Assembly (NCBI GenBank): GCA_964402975.1
Contig: CAYOEM010000010.1
Span: forward strand, 1 to 64,000
Direction: 5' to 3'
Source: CAMDKS01 sp964402975
GTDB taxonomy: Bacteria; Bdellovibrionota_B; Oligoflexia; Oligoflexales; RGVZ01
DNA: 64,000 nucleotides
Shown piece after piece: positions 7,889-16,144 of the stretch. Made by a program: the position numbers and the translations under genes. The notes below the pieces were generated by a model, which worked only from the letters and a program-made list of their open reading frames with translations, was not told the origin of the DNA and searched no databases. Numbering within the stretch: the stretch's first letter is position 1; each line of letters begins with the position of its first letter.

Positions 7889-8854
7889 TTAAGCATCAGC
7901 GGGAGTTACGTTTATACGGACGTCGACCTGGGGTGTCAAATGGATTTTCCGGGCTTCTTCATCCTTTCGCCGTTCTCGGGTCGTCCAGGTGATAAAGATC
8001 AGGCTGACGACAAAAAAATCAATAAATTCACCAGGCACCCACATCAGAAGTCCGCCCAGTCTTTGATCATCCAGGTGATTCCACGGCTGCCACCAGTCAG
8101 GCAAGGGCCTCCCAGCATAGGCATACCAGACCTCATCACTGAATGATAAAAAAGCCGACAAAATCACGTTCGACGCCATGAGACCCATCACGTAAAGCAT
8201 CCGAAGCGGCATCTTTAGCGGGGATTTCATCGGGTGTGGATCGATGATATTGCGCCAAAGCAAGATGCTGGCCCACGCGAATGTTGCATGCTCCAAAAGG
8301 TGCCAAGCATCATTTAAAAGTGCCAGATTATAGTAGTACGGCACATGCCAAAACCAATAAGCGGCCTGAAACAAAAATAGGCTCACTAGCGGCTTACTCA
8401 TCAGTTTGAACAACCACCGCAGGGGTTTACTACGAACAAGTGGAAAGTAGACATTCCGCCTGACACCCGGCGAAATACCGCGAACACAAATGAAAAAAGG
8501 CACTCCCAGCATCATCAGGGGCACACCAATATTGGTGATCATCAAATGCTGAATCATGTGCACAAAAAACAATTGATCTGATAACGGATCAATCGGCGGC
8601 AATAGTGCTGATATAACAATTACAAGACCTAGGTAGAAAAGCCCGATCTGCCATGGCTTAACTGGTAAATGACCTCTGAAAGCTCTTAGCCCACGGAGAT
8701 ACAAGATACCCATCACCACGAAAAGCAGCAGCGCTGGATCCCAAATCCACTTGAGCTCAAACGTATCTGGGGGCAATGGATCATAGAGGTGGCCGGTGGA
8801 GGCGAAAGCCCCCTGACCTACCAAGAGTAACAAAGCAAAAATGATTTTAGACAC
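7889..8854 (-). CDS. ctaG: CtaG, caa3-type cytochrome oxidase assembly protein
   Basis: About 321 residues with a signal-like N-terminus (SKIIFALLLLVGQGAFA) and several hydrophobic segments. The HMIQHLMI motif followed by PLMMLGVPFF is characteristic of the Caa3_CtaG family, which is linked to copper-centre assembly of caa3 oxidases. I place the start at GTG 8854, 4 nt after the ctaF stop; a TTG at 8881 would overlap ctaF and shift the signal peptide inward. It is the last gene of the ctaCDEFG operon, and the polar C-terminal tail is cytoplasmic in the likely topology. Confidence 0.88.
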   Translation of the reverse strand: MSKIIFALLLLVGQGAFASTGHLYDPLPPDTFELKWIWDPALLLFVVMGILYLRGLRAFRGHLPVKPWQIGLFYLGLVIVISALLPPIDPLSDQLFFVHMIQHLMITNIGVPLMMLGVPFFICVRGISPGVRRNVYFPLVRSKPLRWLFKLMSKPLVSLFLFQAAYWFWHVPYYYNLALLNDAWHLLEHATFAWASILLWRNIIDPHPMKSPLKMPLRMLYVMGLMASNVILSAFLSFSDEVWYAYAGRPLPDWWQPWNHLDDQRLGGLLMWVPGEFIDFFVVSLIFITWTTRERRKDEEARKIHLTPQVDVRINVTPADA

Positions 8855-8858
8855 TAAT

Positions 8859-9200
8859 TTAGCCCATTGATGGCAGCGCAAGCTTCATCATAAGAAATAC
8901 GGCCATTGCCAAAAGACCCGAAAACACAAAAATATTGGTCAAGATCTTGCTATCAAAACGTAAGTGCATGTACCAACCACAAACCATGACAAATTTAACA
9001 AGGGACAGAGACAAAAGAGTCCAAATCATGACTGTGTTTGAAATACCAAACTTGTCTTTCTCTTTGAATATAATCCATTCCATAAAGGTGATGACGCAAA
9101 GAATCACCGCGAAAATCCAATAAAGCTTCGGGCCTGCGTGCGCATGTCCCCCGTGAGAGTCGTGCTTATGGTTTGCGTGATTACCGTGTCCTGATGCCAT
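8859..9200 (-). CDS. ctaF: Cytochrome c oxidase subunit IV (caa3/CyoD type)
   Basis: 113 residues. The His-rich N-terminal tail (HGNHANHKHDSHGGHAH) is followed by three hydrophobic helices, with the GWYMHLRFDSK segment typical of prokaryotic subunit IV. A good ribosome-binding site AAGGAG precedes the ATG by 8 nt. It sits between ctaE and ctaG as in many caa3 operons. The subunit supports assembly of subunits I-III in the inner membrane. The tail of eight His in about 22 residues could bind metal, but nothing more can be shown. Confidence 0.9.
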   Translation of the reverse strand: MASGHGNHANHKHDSHGGHAHAGPKLYWIFAVILCVITFMEWIIFKEKDKFGISNTVMIWTLLSLSLVKFVMVCGWYMHLRFDSKILTNIFVFSGLLAMAVFLMMKLALPSMG

Positions 9201-9219
9201 TTGGATAGCTCCTTGCTGT

Positions 9220-9813
9220 TTAAACGTAGACGAAAAGGTAAACCACGGTGAAGATTATAATCCACACCACGTCCACGAAGTGCCAATAAAGACCCGCAAC
9301 TTCGACGATCTCGCTGTTGAACCACTCTTGACCCTTGATCAATGACGTCAAAAGAATGGAGGTCATCCAGAGCACACCGACCGTCACGTGGGCGCCGTGA
9401 CAACCCGTAAGAAGATAGAAGCTGGAACCGAATATGTTGGTTGAAAGCCCAAGACCGTCTTTTAATACGAACGTCGAAAACTCATGGTATTGAAACCCAA
9501 GAAAAATCAGCCCACCCAAGACGACCATGAACGTCCAAAATTGGAACTTACGAAGATCCTTCTCTTTGCAGTAATGCAACGCTAGCACCATCGCCACTGA
9601 CGACATCAACAAGTCAAACGTCGATAGCGTCGTAACATCAATTGCGTAAACCTGCTGCGGCGTTGGCCCAGACACGGATCGACCCTTATTCACAAGATAA
9701 TTGGCAATCAATGTGCCGAACAGAAAACACTCTGATGCAATAAGCACCCACATCGCAAACTTGCGATTCTCAACCCCAGTGGTTGTGTGGTGTGCGTGCG
9801 CTGCTTCGCTCAT
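9220..9813 (-). CDS. ctaE: Cytochrome c oxidase subunit III
   Basis: 197 residues, typical of the short caa3-type subunit III. Recognisable segments are WVLIASECFLFGTLIANYL near the N-terminus, the middle FLGFQYHEFS with the conserved Glu-rich edge, and the C-terminal GLYWHFVDVVWIIIFTVVYL. About five transmembrane helices are expected. Start ATG is preceded by GGGAG. It lies 59 nt downstream of ctaD and is co-transcribed. Subunit III stabilises the catalytic core in the inner membrane. Confidence 0.95.
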   Translation of the reverse strand: MSEAAHAHHTTTGVENRKFAMWVLIASECFLFGTLIANYLVNKGRSVSGPTPQQVYAIDVTTLSTFDLLMSSVAMVLALHYCKEKDLRKFQFWTFMVVLGGLIFLGFQYHEFSTFVLKDGLGLSTNIFGSSFYLLTGCHGAHVTVGVLWMTSILLTSLIKGQEWFNSEIVEVAGLYWHFVDVVWIIIFTVVYLFVYV

Positions 9814-9872
9814 GTAATCATTCTCCCAAAATATCCGTTAATGCTTTCTATTAAACCCAAATCCGCTTGCCC

Positions 9873-11678
9873 TTAGGGTTCTTCGTATGCCCAACCATAA
9901 GTCGATGTAACGGTCATGGCTACGCCCACGAGTGCGATGATGACTCCATTAGCTGGGACGACAAAACCAGTAGCAATAGTCGTAATTCCTAGCGCCAAAA
10001 GGATCGGCCAGAAACTCTGGTTGGGAAGATGAATTGAGCTCAAGTCGACAATTGGCTGCTTCGGTGGAGCTAAACGTTTACCCTCGTGGGTGTATTTTTT
10101 GTGCCACCAGTCATCAAGGTGTGACACTTCAGGAAGTTTTGCAAAGTTATATTCAGGAGGCGGCGACGGAATTGACCACTCAAGAGTGCGGCCATCCCAA
10201 GGATCATCGGAAGCTTTTTGCCCAAACTTCAGAGATGCAAACATATTAATGAAGAACAGGGCCCCACCGATGGCCGTCATGTATGCACCCATAGTCGCGA
10301 GGAAGTTCCAGAAGTTCCAGTTCTGGTCTCCTGCGTAGGTGTAAATACGTCTAGGCATACCTTCAAGACCTAGGAAATGCATGGGGAAGAACGTGAGGTT
10401 AAAGCCAATCATATACAGCCAGAACTGCAGCTTGCCCATGGTCTCGTTCATCAGACGACCTGTGACTTTTGGATACCAGTAGAAGATGCCACCGAAGAGC
10501 CCCATGACCGCACCGCCGTAGAGCACGTAGTGGAAGTGAGCGACCACGAAGTAGGATGCCTGGTGCTGCGTATCGATAACAGGAGAGCTGTGCATAATGC
10601 CTGATAAGCCGCCCAGGGTAAACATCGCCACAAAAGAAATGGCAAACAAGGAGGCCGTTGTGAACCTAATCTGCCCGCCCCATAGAGTGGAGATCCAGTT
10701 AAAGATTTTTACACCTGTCGGGACCGCAATCAGCATCGTCGCAGCGGAGAAAAGAGCGGTCGCCCAAGGGCCAAGCCCCGTAGTGAACATATGGTGAGCC
10801 CATACTGCAAAACCAAGGAACCCGATGGCACAGGAGCTATAAACCATGACCGTGTAACCAAATAGCGGCTTCTTCGCAAAAGTAGCTAGAATCTCCGAAA
10901 CAATCCCCATGGCTGGAAGAATCAGGATGTACACTTCTGGGTGTCCAAAAATCCAGAACAAGTGCTGCCACATAACGACCTGACCACCCATGCCTGGGTT
11001 GAAAAACCCAGTACCAAACGTACGGTCAAAAGAAATCATAACCAAGGCAACAGTGATAACCGGCAGCGAAAGTATCAGCAACACCTGCGTCACCAAAGTG
11101 GCCCACACAAAGAGTGGCATTTTCAGTAGCGTCATGCCTTTGCAGCGCATGTTGATGATGGTTACAAAAAAGTTAATCGAAGCGATCAGAGACGCAAGGC
11201 CAACGACCTGCACACCGAGAACCCAAAAATCCACAGAGTGCGTCGGATTGAATTGCTTTGATGTCAAGTTCGCATAGGCAAACCAGCCCACGGCTGGAAT
11301 CTGCTGAACGAGAAAGCTCGTATTGAGAAGGAGTGCTCCAAAAAGCCATGTCCAATAACTCAATGCATTCAGTCTCGGGAACGCGACGTCGGGAGCTCCG
11401 ATCATTAACGGAATGAGATAGTTAAAAAAAGCTGCAGACAGCGGCATGACGACCAGGAAGATCATGGTTGTGCCGTGCATGGTCACAAGCCCATTATAAA
11501 TATCCCCTGTGACAAAGCTATTGTTCGGCACAGCCAACTGTGTTCGCATCAAGAGTGCCTCAATGCCACCCACAATCAAAAAGAAGAGAGATCCCAACGC
11601 GTACAGAATTCCGATACGCTTATGGTCCACGGTAGTCAACCAGCTGACGATACCTGTTTTGGGGAGATTTTTAGCCAT
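9873..11678 (-). CDS. ctaD: Cytochrome c oxidase subunit I (haem-copper catalytic subunit)
   Basis: 601 residues. All metal ligands are visible: H68 and H383 for the low-spin haem, H381 for the high-spin haem, and H246, H295 and H296 for CuB. Tyr250 in GHPEVY is the cross-linked Tyr, and the Glu in the same motif marks an A-type enzyme. The D-channel Asp is in GAPDVAFPRLN (D97). Twelve core helices plus C-terminal ones are expected. It catalyses O2 reduction to water with proton pumping. The start ATG has AGGA upstream. It is the second gene of the operon. Confidence 0.98.
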   Translation of the reverse strand: MAKNLPKTGIVSWLTTVDHKRIGILYALGSLFFLIVGGIEALLMRTQLAVPNNSFVTGDIYNGLVTMHGTTMIFLVVMPLSAAFFNYLIPLMIGAPDVAFPRLNALSYWTWLFGALLLNTSFLVQQIPAVGWFAYANLTSKQFNPTHSVDFWVLGVQVVGLASLIASINFFVTIINMRCKGMTLLKMPLFVWATLVTQVLLILSLPVITVALVMISFDRTFGTGFFNPGMGGQVVMWQHLFWIFGHPEVYILILPAMGIVSEILATFAKKPLFGYTVMVYSSCAIGFLGFAVWAHHMFTTGLGPWATALFSAATMLIAVPTGVKIFNWISTLWGGQIRFTTASLFAISFVAMFTLGGLSGIMHSSPVIDTQHQASYFVVAHFHYVLYGGAVMGLFGGIFYWYPKVTGRLMNETMGKLQFWLYMIGFNLTFFPMHFLGLEGMPRRIYTYAGDQNWNFWNFLATMGAYMTAIGGALFFINMFASLKFGQKASDDPWDGRTLEWSIPSPPPEYNFAKLPEVSHLDDWWHKKYTHEGKRLAPPKQPIVDLSSIHLPNQSFWPILLALGITTIATGFVVPANGVIIALVGVAMTVTSTYGWAYEEP

Positions 11679-11727
11679 TTGAAATAGATCCTTCTTGAAA
11701 ACCTTTTTTAGAGTGCTGGGGCGTTAA

Positions 11728-12783
11728 TTATTGAAGTGACTTAGCTGTCGATAACCTTAGATAAGAGGAAACTTGGATAATCTCCTCTTCATTGACAAGA
11801 CCCGCTGGCATAAGAGCGCCAGGCTTGATCGAAGTGGGATCACGTAACCATGCTGCCAGATTTTCACGAGTGTTTAGCCTTGTGCCAGCACCGAGGTATT
11901 TTCGATCGCCAAAGTTGGAGAGGTTTGGCCCAATCTTTTTGCCCGGAATATCCGCGCTCGGTGTTCCAGCAATAGAGTGACACGCTTGGCAGCGAGCAAA
12001 AACTTGCTCTCCCGCCTTGGCAAGCGCCGTTTCCACTTTAGGTGGCGTGTTTGCATTCTTTGCCCAAAGATCAAATTCCTCTTTTGTGTGAACGACCGCA
12101 TTAAAGCGCATGAGGGCGTGAGACGGACCACAAAGCTGCGTACACTGACCTTGGTACATGTCCCCACCTTTTCGTGTGGCGTCAACAACCGCGGGCGTCT
12201 CAAAGTAGAGGTCATTGTAGCGCTTGGGACTTCCGTCTTCGTTCATTCCAGTCGGGTTGGCATCCATCTTGCCGCCGAATTTGGGTATCCAAAATGCGTG
12301 AATCACATCCTCGGACCACACTTTAAAGTGAATCGGGGTTTTTTCTGGCAGATGAAGCTCATTAGCAGTGATGACGTTACCGTTTTGGGGATAGCGAAAC
12401 TCCCACCACCACTGATGCCCGATCACCTCGACAACCATAGCATTTTCGGGAGCGTGCGCGTGCTTGAACAAAACGCGCCATGTTGGCACTGCGATGAACA
12501 GAAGCAAAACAACGGGAATAACCGTCCACATGATCTCCAACGTAGCATTACCATGAAACTGCTTGGGTACAGCACCATCACCCTTGTCTTTGAACTTCAC
12601 GAGGGTCCAAACCAAAGGTATTGCAACCGCAAAAAAAACAACCACGGTGATCCAGGTTGTTAGTCCATAAACATTATTTATGTCCCTGCTCCACTCGGTA
12701 ATACCCGAGATGGTATTCATCGGAGCATCCCAGTTCACATCAAAAAATTTGTATTTTGAATCATCGAAGGCTGGTAACTGCAT
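11728..12783 (-). CDS. ctaC: Cytochrome c oxidase subunit II with fused cytochrome c domain
   Basis: 351 residues from the ATG at 12783, chosen because AGCAGG lies 8 nt upstream; GTG 12792 is also in frame. Two N-terminal transmembrane helices are followed by the periplasmic cupredoxin domain, with CuA ligands in DVIHAFWIPKF (H162) and GQCTQLCGPSHALM (C214, C218, H222, M225). A C-terminal cytochrome c domain has CQACH (C265, C268, H269) and a likely Met ligand in PGALMPAG (M325). The fusion defines the oxidase as caa3-type. It accepts electrons from cytochrome c and passes them to subunit I. No haem A synthesis genes (ctaA/ctaB) are in the window. Confidence 0.97.
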   Translation of the reverse strand: MQLPAFDDSKYKFFDVNWDAPMNTISGITEWSRDINNVYGLTTWITVVVFFAVAIPLVWTLVKFKDKGDGAVPKQFHGNATLEIMWTVIPVVLLLFIAVPTWRVLFKHAHAPENAMVVEVIGHQWWWEFRYPQNGNVITANELHLPEKTPIHFKVWSEDVIHAFWIPKFGGKMDANPTGMNEDGSPKRYNDLYFETPAVVDATRKGGDMYQGQCTQLCGPSHALMRFNAVVHTKEEFDLWAKNANTPPKVETALAKAGEQVFARCQACHSIAGTPSADIPGKKIGPNLSNFGDRKYLGAGTRLNTRENLAAWLRDPTSIKPGALMPAGLVNEEEIIQVSSYLRLSTAKSLQ

Positions 12784-12831
12784 GCAAAACACCTGCTGTG
12801 AGATCGTTTAAAAAAAACCGTACGATTTAAA

Positions 12832-12860
12832 CTTAAAACTGCGCTAGCATTGTAAGTCAA
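12832..12860 (-). promoter_or_regulatory. Candidate sigma-70 promoter for the cta operon
   Basis: On the minus strand TTGACT (12855-12860) and TTTAAG (12832-12837) are separated by 17 nt, about 50 nt before the ctaC start. The -35 is good and the -10 is weak (4 of 6 matches). Proposed from spacing and position only. Confidence 0.35.
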
Positions 12861-12899
12861 AAACTTACCTGCCCCGTTGGTACATAGTCAAGAATTGTC

Positions 12900-13367
12900 T
12901 CAAAGTTTCAAGGGGATCGCAACTTGCGTCGTTGACTGGCCGTGCTCTAATTTTAGCTCAAGGGACCAATCCCCAGACATGTGAAGTTTGACGCCTTCGA
13001 TTAAATAATTACCAGGCTTTTGGTTCGTAATTTGAGGACGAGTCACCATGCCGTGATGGTGACCAGGCATGACGGCATCGAACTTAGAAACCCTTAACCC
13101 TTTCAGCCACGCCTCATTGGCGCCCTGAACGGTGATGCTTAAACAGAAGAGCTTATTGACTGCGATCGGTCCAGACTTACGGCAGGCGGGGTCCCGCGGC
13201 GCTAGCGTAAGGTTTAATTTCTGATCAGCTAGCAGCACTGCTTTGCTTAAATCTTGCGCAGGAGGATTGCCCCTGCTCACTTGGGTCGACATAAACCCGA
13301 CGAATAAAAAAACAAAATAGGCTAACTTTTTTTTGCCCATTATTCGGGCAACAGAATATAAACTCAT
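12900..13367 (-). CDS. Periplasmic YtkA-like protein, possibly copper-related
   Basis: 155 residues from ATG 13367; ATG 13340 would give a shorter signal peptide and cannot be excluded. After the hydrophobic KKLAYFVFLFVGFM stretch the mature part ends in a beta-rich domain with VMPGHHHGMVTRPQI and EGVKLHMSGDWSLEL. These motifs fit the YtkA-like/FixH-like family, where the His/Met cluster may bind copper. Two Cys (PACRKSG and LFCLS) could form a disulfide. It lies upstream of ctaC in the same direction, consistent with a role near the CuA or CuB centres of the oxidase. Copper binding is inference. Confidence 0.6.
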   Translation of the reverse strand: MSLYSVARIMGKKKLAYFVFLFVGFMSTQVSRGNPPAQDLSKAVLLADQKLNLTLAPRDPACRKSGPIAVNKLFCLSITVQGANEAWLKGLRVSKFDAVMPGHHHGMVTRPQITNQKPGNYLIEGVKLHMSGDWSLELKLEHGQSTTQVAIPLKL

Positions 13368-13415
13368 TGCTTTGCAACGTCCTCGCAATAATATTCAGAA
13401 CTCTAGAGGTCTACC

Positions 13416-13823
13416 ATGAGTGTCACCAATTCCAAACCTAAACTTCTGTACGCCCTGCGATTGAAGTGCGTTCATTGCGGTCGATCTCCGCTCCTTAAAA
13501 ATGGCAGCTTCGTAACATTTGAGGATGGATGTCCAAACTGCAATTATAGATACGAGCGGGAAATAGGTTATTTCTCTGGAGCATCATGGATGATGAATTA
13601 CACATTTGCGGCCCTGATGGCGATGCTTTCCGGCGCTTACATGGTTTGGAAGCACAGTGATGCCGGAGATTTCGTGGTTGCTGGCGTCCCCGCCTTTTTG
13701 GGTGGGAGTGCCGCCTTTTTATTTATTCCATGGGGCCGATCCCTATGGATGTGGTTTGATCACATGGCTCACCCACTTACTGACGCAGATATCTTGAGTA
13801 GCCATCAAAAGCATGAACGTTAA
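13416..13823 (+). CDS. DUF983 family membrane protein
   Basis: 135 residues. Two zinc-ribbon-like CxxC motifs near the N-terminus (CVHCGRSPLL and CPNCNYRYE) are followed by two hydrophobic helices, the DUF983 layout. The family often neighbours cytochrome oxidase genes, as here. The ATG is preceded by AGAGG. It overlaps the start of the downstream di-haem peroxidase gene by 11 nt, so the two are probably translationally coupled. Biochemical role unknown. Confidence 0.85.
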   Translation: MSVTNSKPKLLYALRLKCVHCGRSPLLKNGSFVTFEDGCPNCNYRYEREIGYFSGASWMMNYTFAALMAMLSGAYMVWKHSDAGDFVVAGVPAFLGGSAAFLFIPWGRSLWMWFDHMAHPLTDADILSSHQKHER

Positions 13824-15279
13824 CCCTAGTCCCGAAAAATTGAATCACCATTCCAGGCTCAAGATCATTTTACAGCTCGGTCTTTTCACCATATTTGCCC
13901 TTATCACCTGGCAGTATGTAAATAGAGGAAACACTCCAGCTGAGCCTAGCGGTTTCAAAGAGCTCTCCGATGCAGATCTCGTTCAAGTGGTGGATTCACT
14001 GACTATCGACACTAGATCACCCGCGGCTGATCCCAAAGACGAAGGCTTGGCAAAACTCGGTCACGCTTTTTTCTTTGATCCCGGTTTCAGTGCTAACGGC
14101 CAGATTTCGTGCGCAAGCTGTCACAACCCAGCTCTATCATTCACGGATGGCAAGCAGCGATCACAAGGTCTTTCGTCAACCAAGATGAACGCGCCAACAC
14201 TGGTCAATGTGACAAGAGGCCACTGGTTTTTTTGGAATGGACGCGCTGACTCCCTCGAAGCACAGGCCGTCGGACCAATTGAACACCCTGGCGAACAAGG
14301 CTTTTCTCGCAGCAAAGTCCTGAGACGCTTGATGGACCACTACAAAAAGCCGTACGAAAAAATTTTTGGGCCATTGCCTCAAATCTCTGACAAATATTAT
14401 CCGGAGACTTCGCCCCAGGCTTTACCAAGAGTTTCGGACGAAATAGCAGCCTTTGCTCTAACCACTCTTGGAAACAAAGACTTCCAAAAGCGGGTGCTGG
14501 CCTCTGCGAGAGACCAAAGTGTACAGCCGATCGAAATCATAAAGAACTACGCAGCATTCGATGCTGATAAACGCCCGAGCCAACCCGCAACTCAAGCATT
14601 ACCCGAATCAACTCGGGAGGAAATGCATGTCATAAACGAAGTCTTTATCAACTTCACAAGAGCCTTAGCCGCATTTGAACGTACGATTAAGGCTGGGGAT
14701 TCTCCATTCGACCGTTTTGCCAAATCCCTTGCCAACAATAAAACTACTGGCAGCGCTTTCAACGATGACTTCGGCCCCAGTGAGCTACGCGGACTTAGAC
14801 TTTTCGCGGGCAGGGGCCAATGTATCGTCTGTCACAGCGGCCCTACCCTATCTGACGAGCAGTTTCACAACATTGGCCTTCCGGCGGGTGACAATAGCTC
14901 GATTGACTTGGGACGCGCACAGGGCATGCTGTTGGCACGTTCGGACACTTTCAACTGCTTGGGTCTATACTTAACCGAAAAAAAACAAACTGAATCCTGC
15001 CTCGAATTAGGATATCTTGAGACCGAAAATATTGGTTCAGTTGGAGCATTTAAAACGCCGACTCTTCGTCAGCTCAGGCACTCGGCGCCTTACGGGCACG
15101 ATGGCCGCTTTAAATCATTATCGGACGTCCTGCGGCATTACAATGAACTAGAACAGCCGCCGGCTGTCGGTCGAACCGAAGCAACACTTCACCCACTGGG
15201 CCTGAACGATGGGGAGCTAAAGGATTTGGAAAGTTTTCTACTTTCCCTACACGGTACGACAACTTATTTACAACGATGA
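13813..15279 (+). CDS. Di-haem cytochrome c peroxidase of the CcpA/MauG family
   Basis: 488 residues. A short cytoplasmic tail and one N-terminal transmembrane anchor (about 15-36) are followed by a periplasmic enzyme with two c-type haem sites, CASCH (C100, C103, H104) and CIVCH (C337, C340, H341). WFFWNGRADSLEAQ and the C-terminal APYGHDGRF are family hallmarks. Bacterial CcpA reduces H2O2 with electrons from cytochrome c; MauG-like relatives oxidise proteins. The region after GHDG lacks an obvious Met ligand of classical CcpA, which leans toward the MauG-like branch. It may act on the downstream envelope proteins or in peroxide defence. Confidence 0.9.
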   Translation: MNVNPSPEKLNHHSRLKIILQLGLFTIFALITWQYVNRGNTPAEPSGFKELSDADLVQVVDSLTIDTRSPAADPKDEGLAKLGHAFFFDPGFSANGQISCASCHNPALSFTDGKQRSQGLSSTKMNAPTLVNVTRGHWFFWNGRADSLEAQAVGPIEHPGEQGFSRSKVLRRLMDHYKKPYEKIFGPLPQISDKYYPETSPQALPRVSDEIAAFALTTLGNKDFQKRVLASARDQSVQPIEIIKNYAAFDADKRPSQPATQALPESTREEMHVINEVFINFTRALAAFERTIKAGDSPFDRFAKSLANNKTTGSAFNDDFGPSELRGLRLFAGRGQCIVCHSGPTLSDEQFHNIGLPAGDNSSIDLGRAQGMLLARSDTFNCLGLYLTEKKQTESCLELGYLETENIGSVGAFKTPTLRQLRHSAPYGHDGRFKSLSDVLRHYNELEQPPAVGRTEATLHPLGLNDGELKDLESFLLSLHGTTTYLQR

Positions 15280-15297
15280 TTCAAAGGATCATTAACC

Positions 15298-16143
15298 ATG
15301 GCATCTCTATTGAGACTCTTCCTGATTTTAATACTGGCGCTTCTCTCCAACCAAACGCTCGCGCAGCGCGGCGAGAGTGTTGACTCTAGTCCAGCTGTTT
15401 TCACAAGCCCCACTCAGGGCTATCCAGGTTTTTTTGATACAAACATGGCAGAGCCCCAAACGATGGTGATTGAGTGGCCACCCATCATACTGCCATTTAT
15501 ACCGGTGCCGAGTATTGCCATGGACTATGGGGTTAATGAAAGATTAACGCTTGGAACCAATGCTTTGATGACGACCATTCCTTGGCTGCTCGGAGTAAAA
15601 TCCGCTGCAGTCAAAGCCAGAACATTGCTAATTGGAAACGAATCTATGCAATCAACCGCGACTGGTTACCTCGGCTATTTCGGCGGAGGTGCGGGGCTGA
15701 CAATGTATTGGCAGCTTTTCACGTCGAACAATGCCTGGAAAGTTGCGCCAAGTCACATCGTGAGTGCCAACGCAGCCTTCATAAATTTTGGACTTGAGGC
15801 CGGCGAGAGCAAAAAAACGGATTACACCAGCATTCAGCTATCAACGGTAGCATTATCGGCGGGACACCAGTATCTGGTCGGAGAAAACTCGTCAATTTCA
15901 ACCTACGTTATGCTTCCTGCGTGGTCGTCCGTAAATATCGATACCGTCTCGGCAGCTTTCGACATTAATTCGAATGCCAGTCGCGGCGACACCATGTGGG
16001 CGATGGCTCGCATGTCTTTTGATTTGCATTCTGAGCCATGGGTCTACTCAATTGGGGGAATGTACAACTACGGCAGTGTCAAGGATCTACTACCGAGAAC
16101 GGCAGGGTTATTGCCCTGGTTTAGCGCGACGAGGAAATACTAA
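15298..16143 (+). CDS. Secreted envelope protein, probable outer-membrane beta-barrel, unknown function
   Basis: 281 residues with a clear signal peptide (hydrophobic LFLILILALLSNQ, cut after LAQ). The mature part is rich in alternating hydrophobic and polar residues, Gly, Ser and aromatic residues, as in outer-membrane barrels or barrel-like porin proteins. An AAGGA site precedes the ATG; the gene follows the peroxidase by 18 nt and precedes the metallopeptidase by 1 nt. No family is recognised. The last residues (FSATRKY) lack the usual C-terminal Phe. Confidence 0.55.
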   Translation: MASLLRLFLILILALLSNQTLAQRGESVDSSPAVFTSPTQGYPGFFDTNMAEPQTMVIEWPPIILPFIPVPSIAMDYGVNERLTLGTNALMTTIPWLLGVKSAAVKARTLLIGNESMQSTATGYLGYFGGGAGLTMYWQLFTSNNAWKVAPSHIVSANAAFINFGLEAGESKKTDYTSIQLSTVALSAGHQYLVGENSSISTYVMLPAWSSVNIDTVSAAFDINSNASRGDTMWAMARMSFDLHSEPWVYSIGGMYNYGSVKDLLPRTAGLLPWFSATRKY

Positions 16144-16144
16144 A

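Noticed and set aside
8855..8881. A longer ctaG start at TTG 8881 overlapping ctaF
   Set aside because: It would place a polar stretch ahead of the signal-like helix, while GTG 8854 directly follows the ctaF stop and starts the hydrophobic leader.
15974..16144. A longer N-terminus for the metallopeptidase reaching into the preceding gene
   Set aside because: The ATG at 16145 begins a clean lipoprotein-type leader; the extension is out-of-frame overlap with the coding end of the upstream protein.
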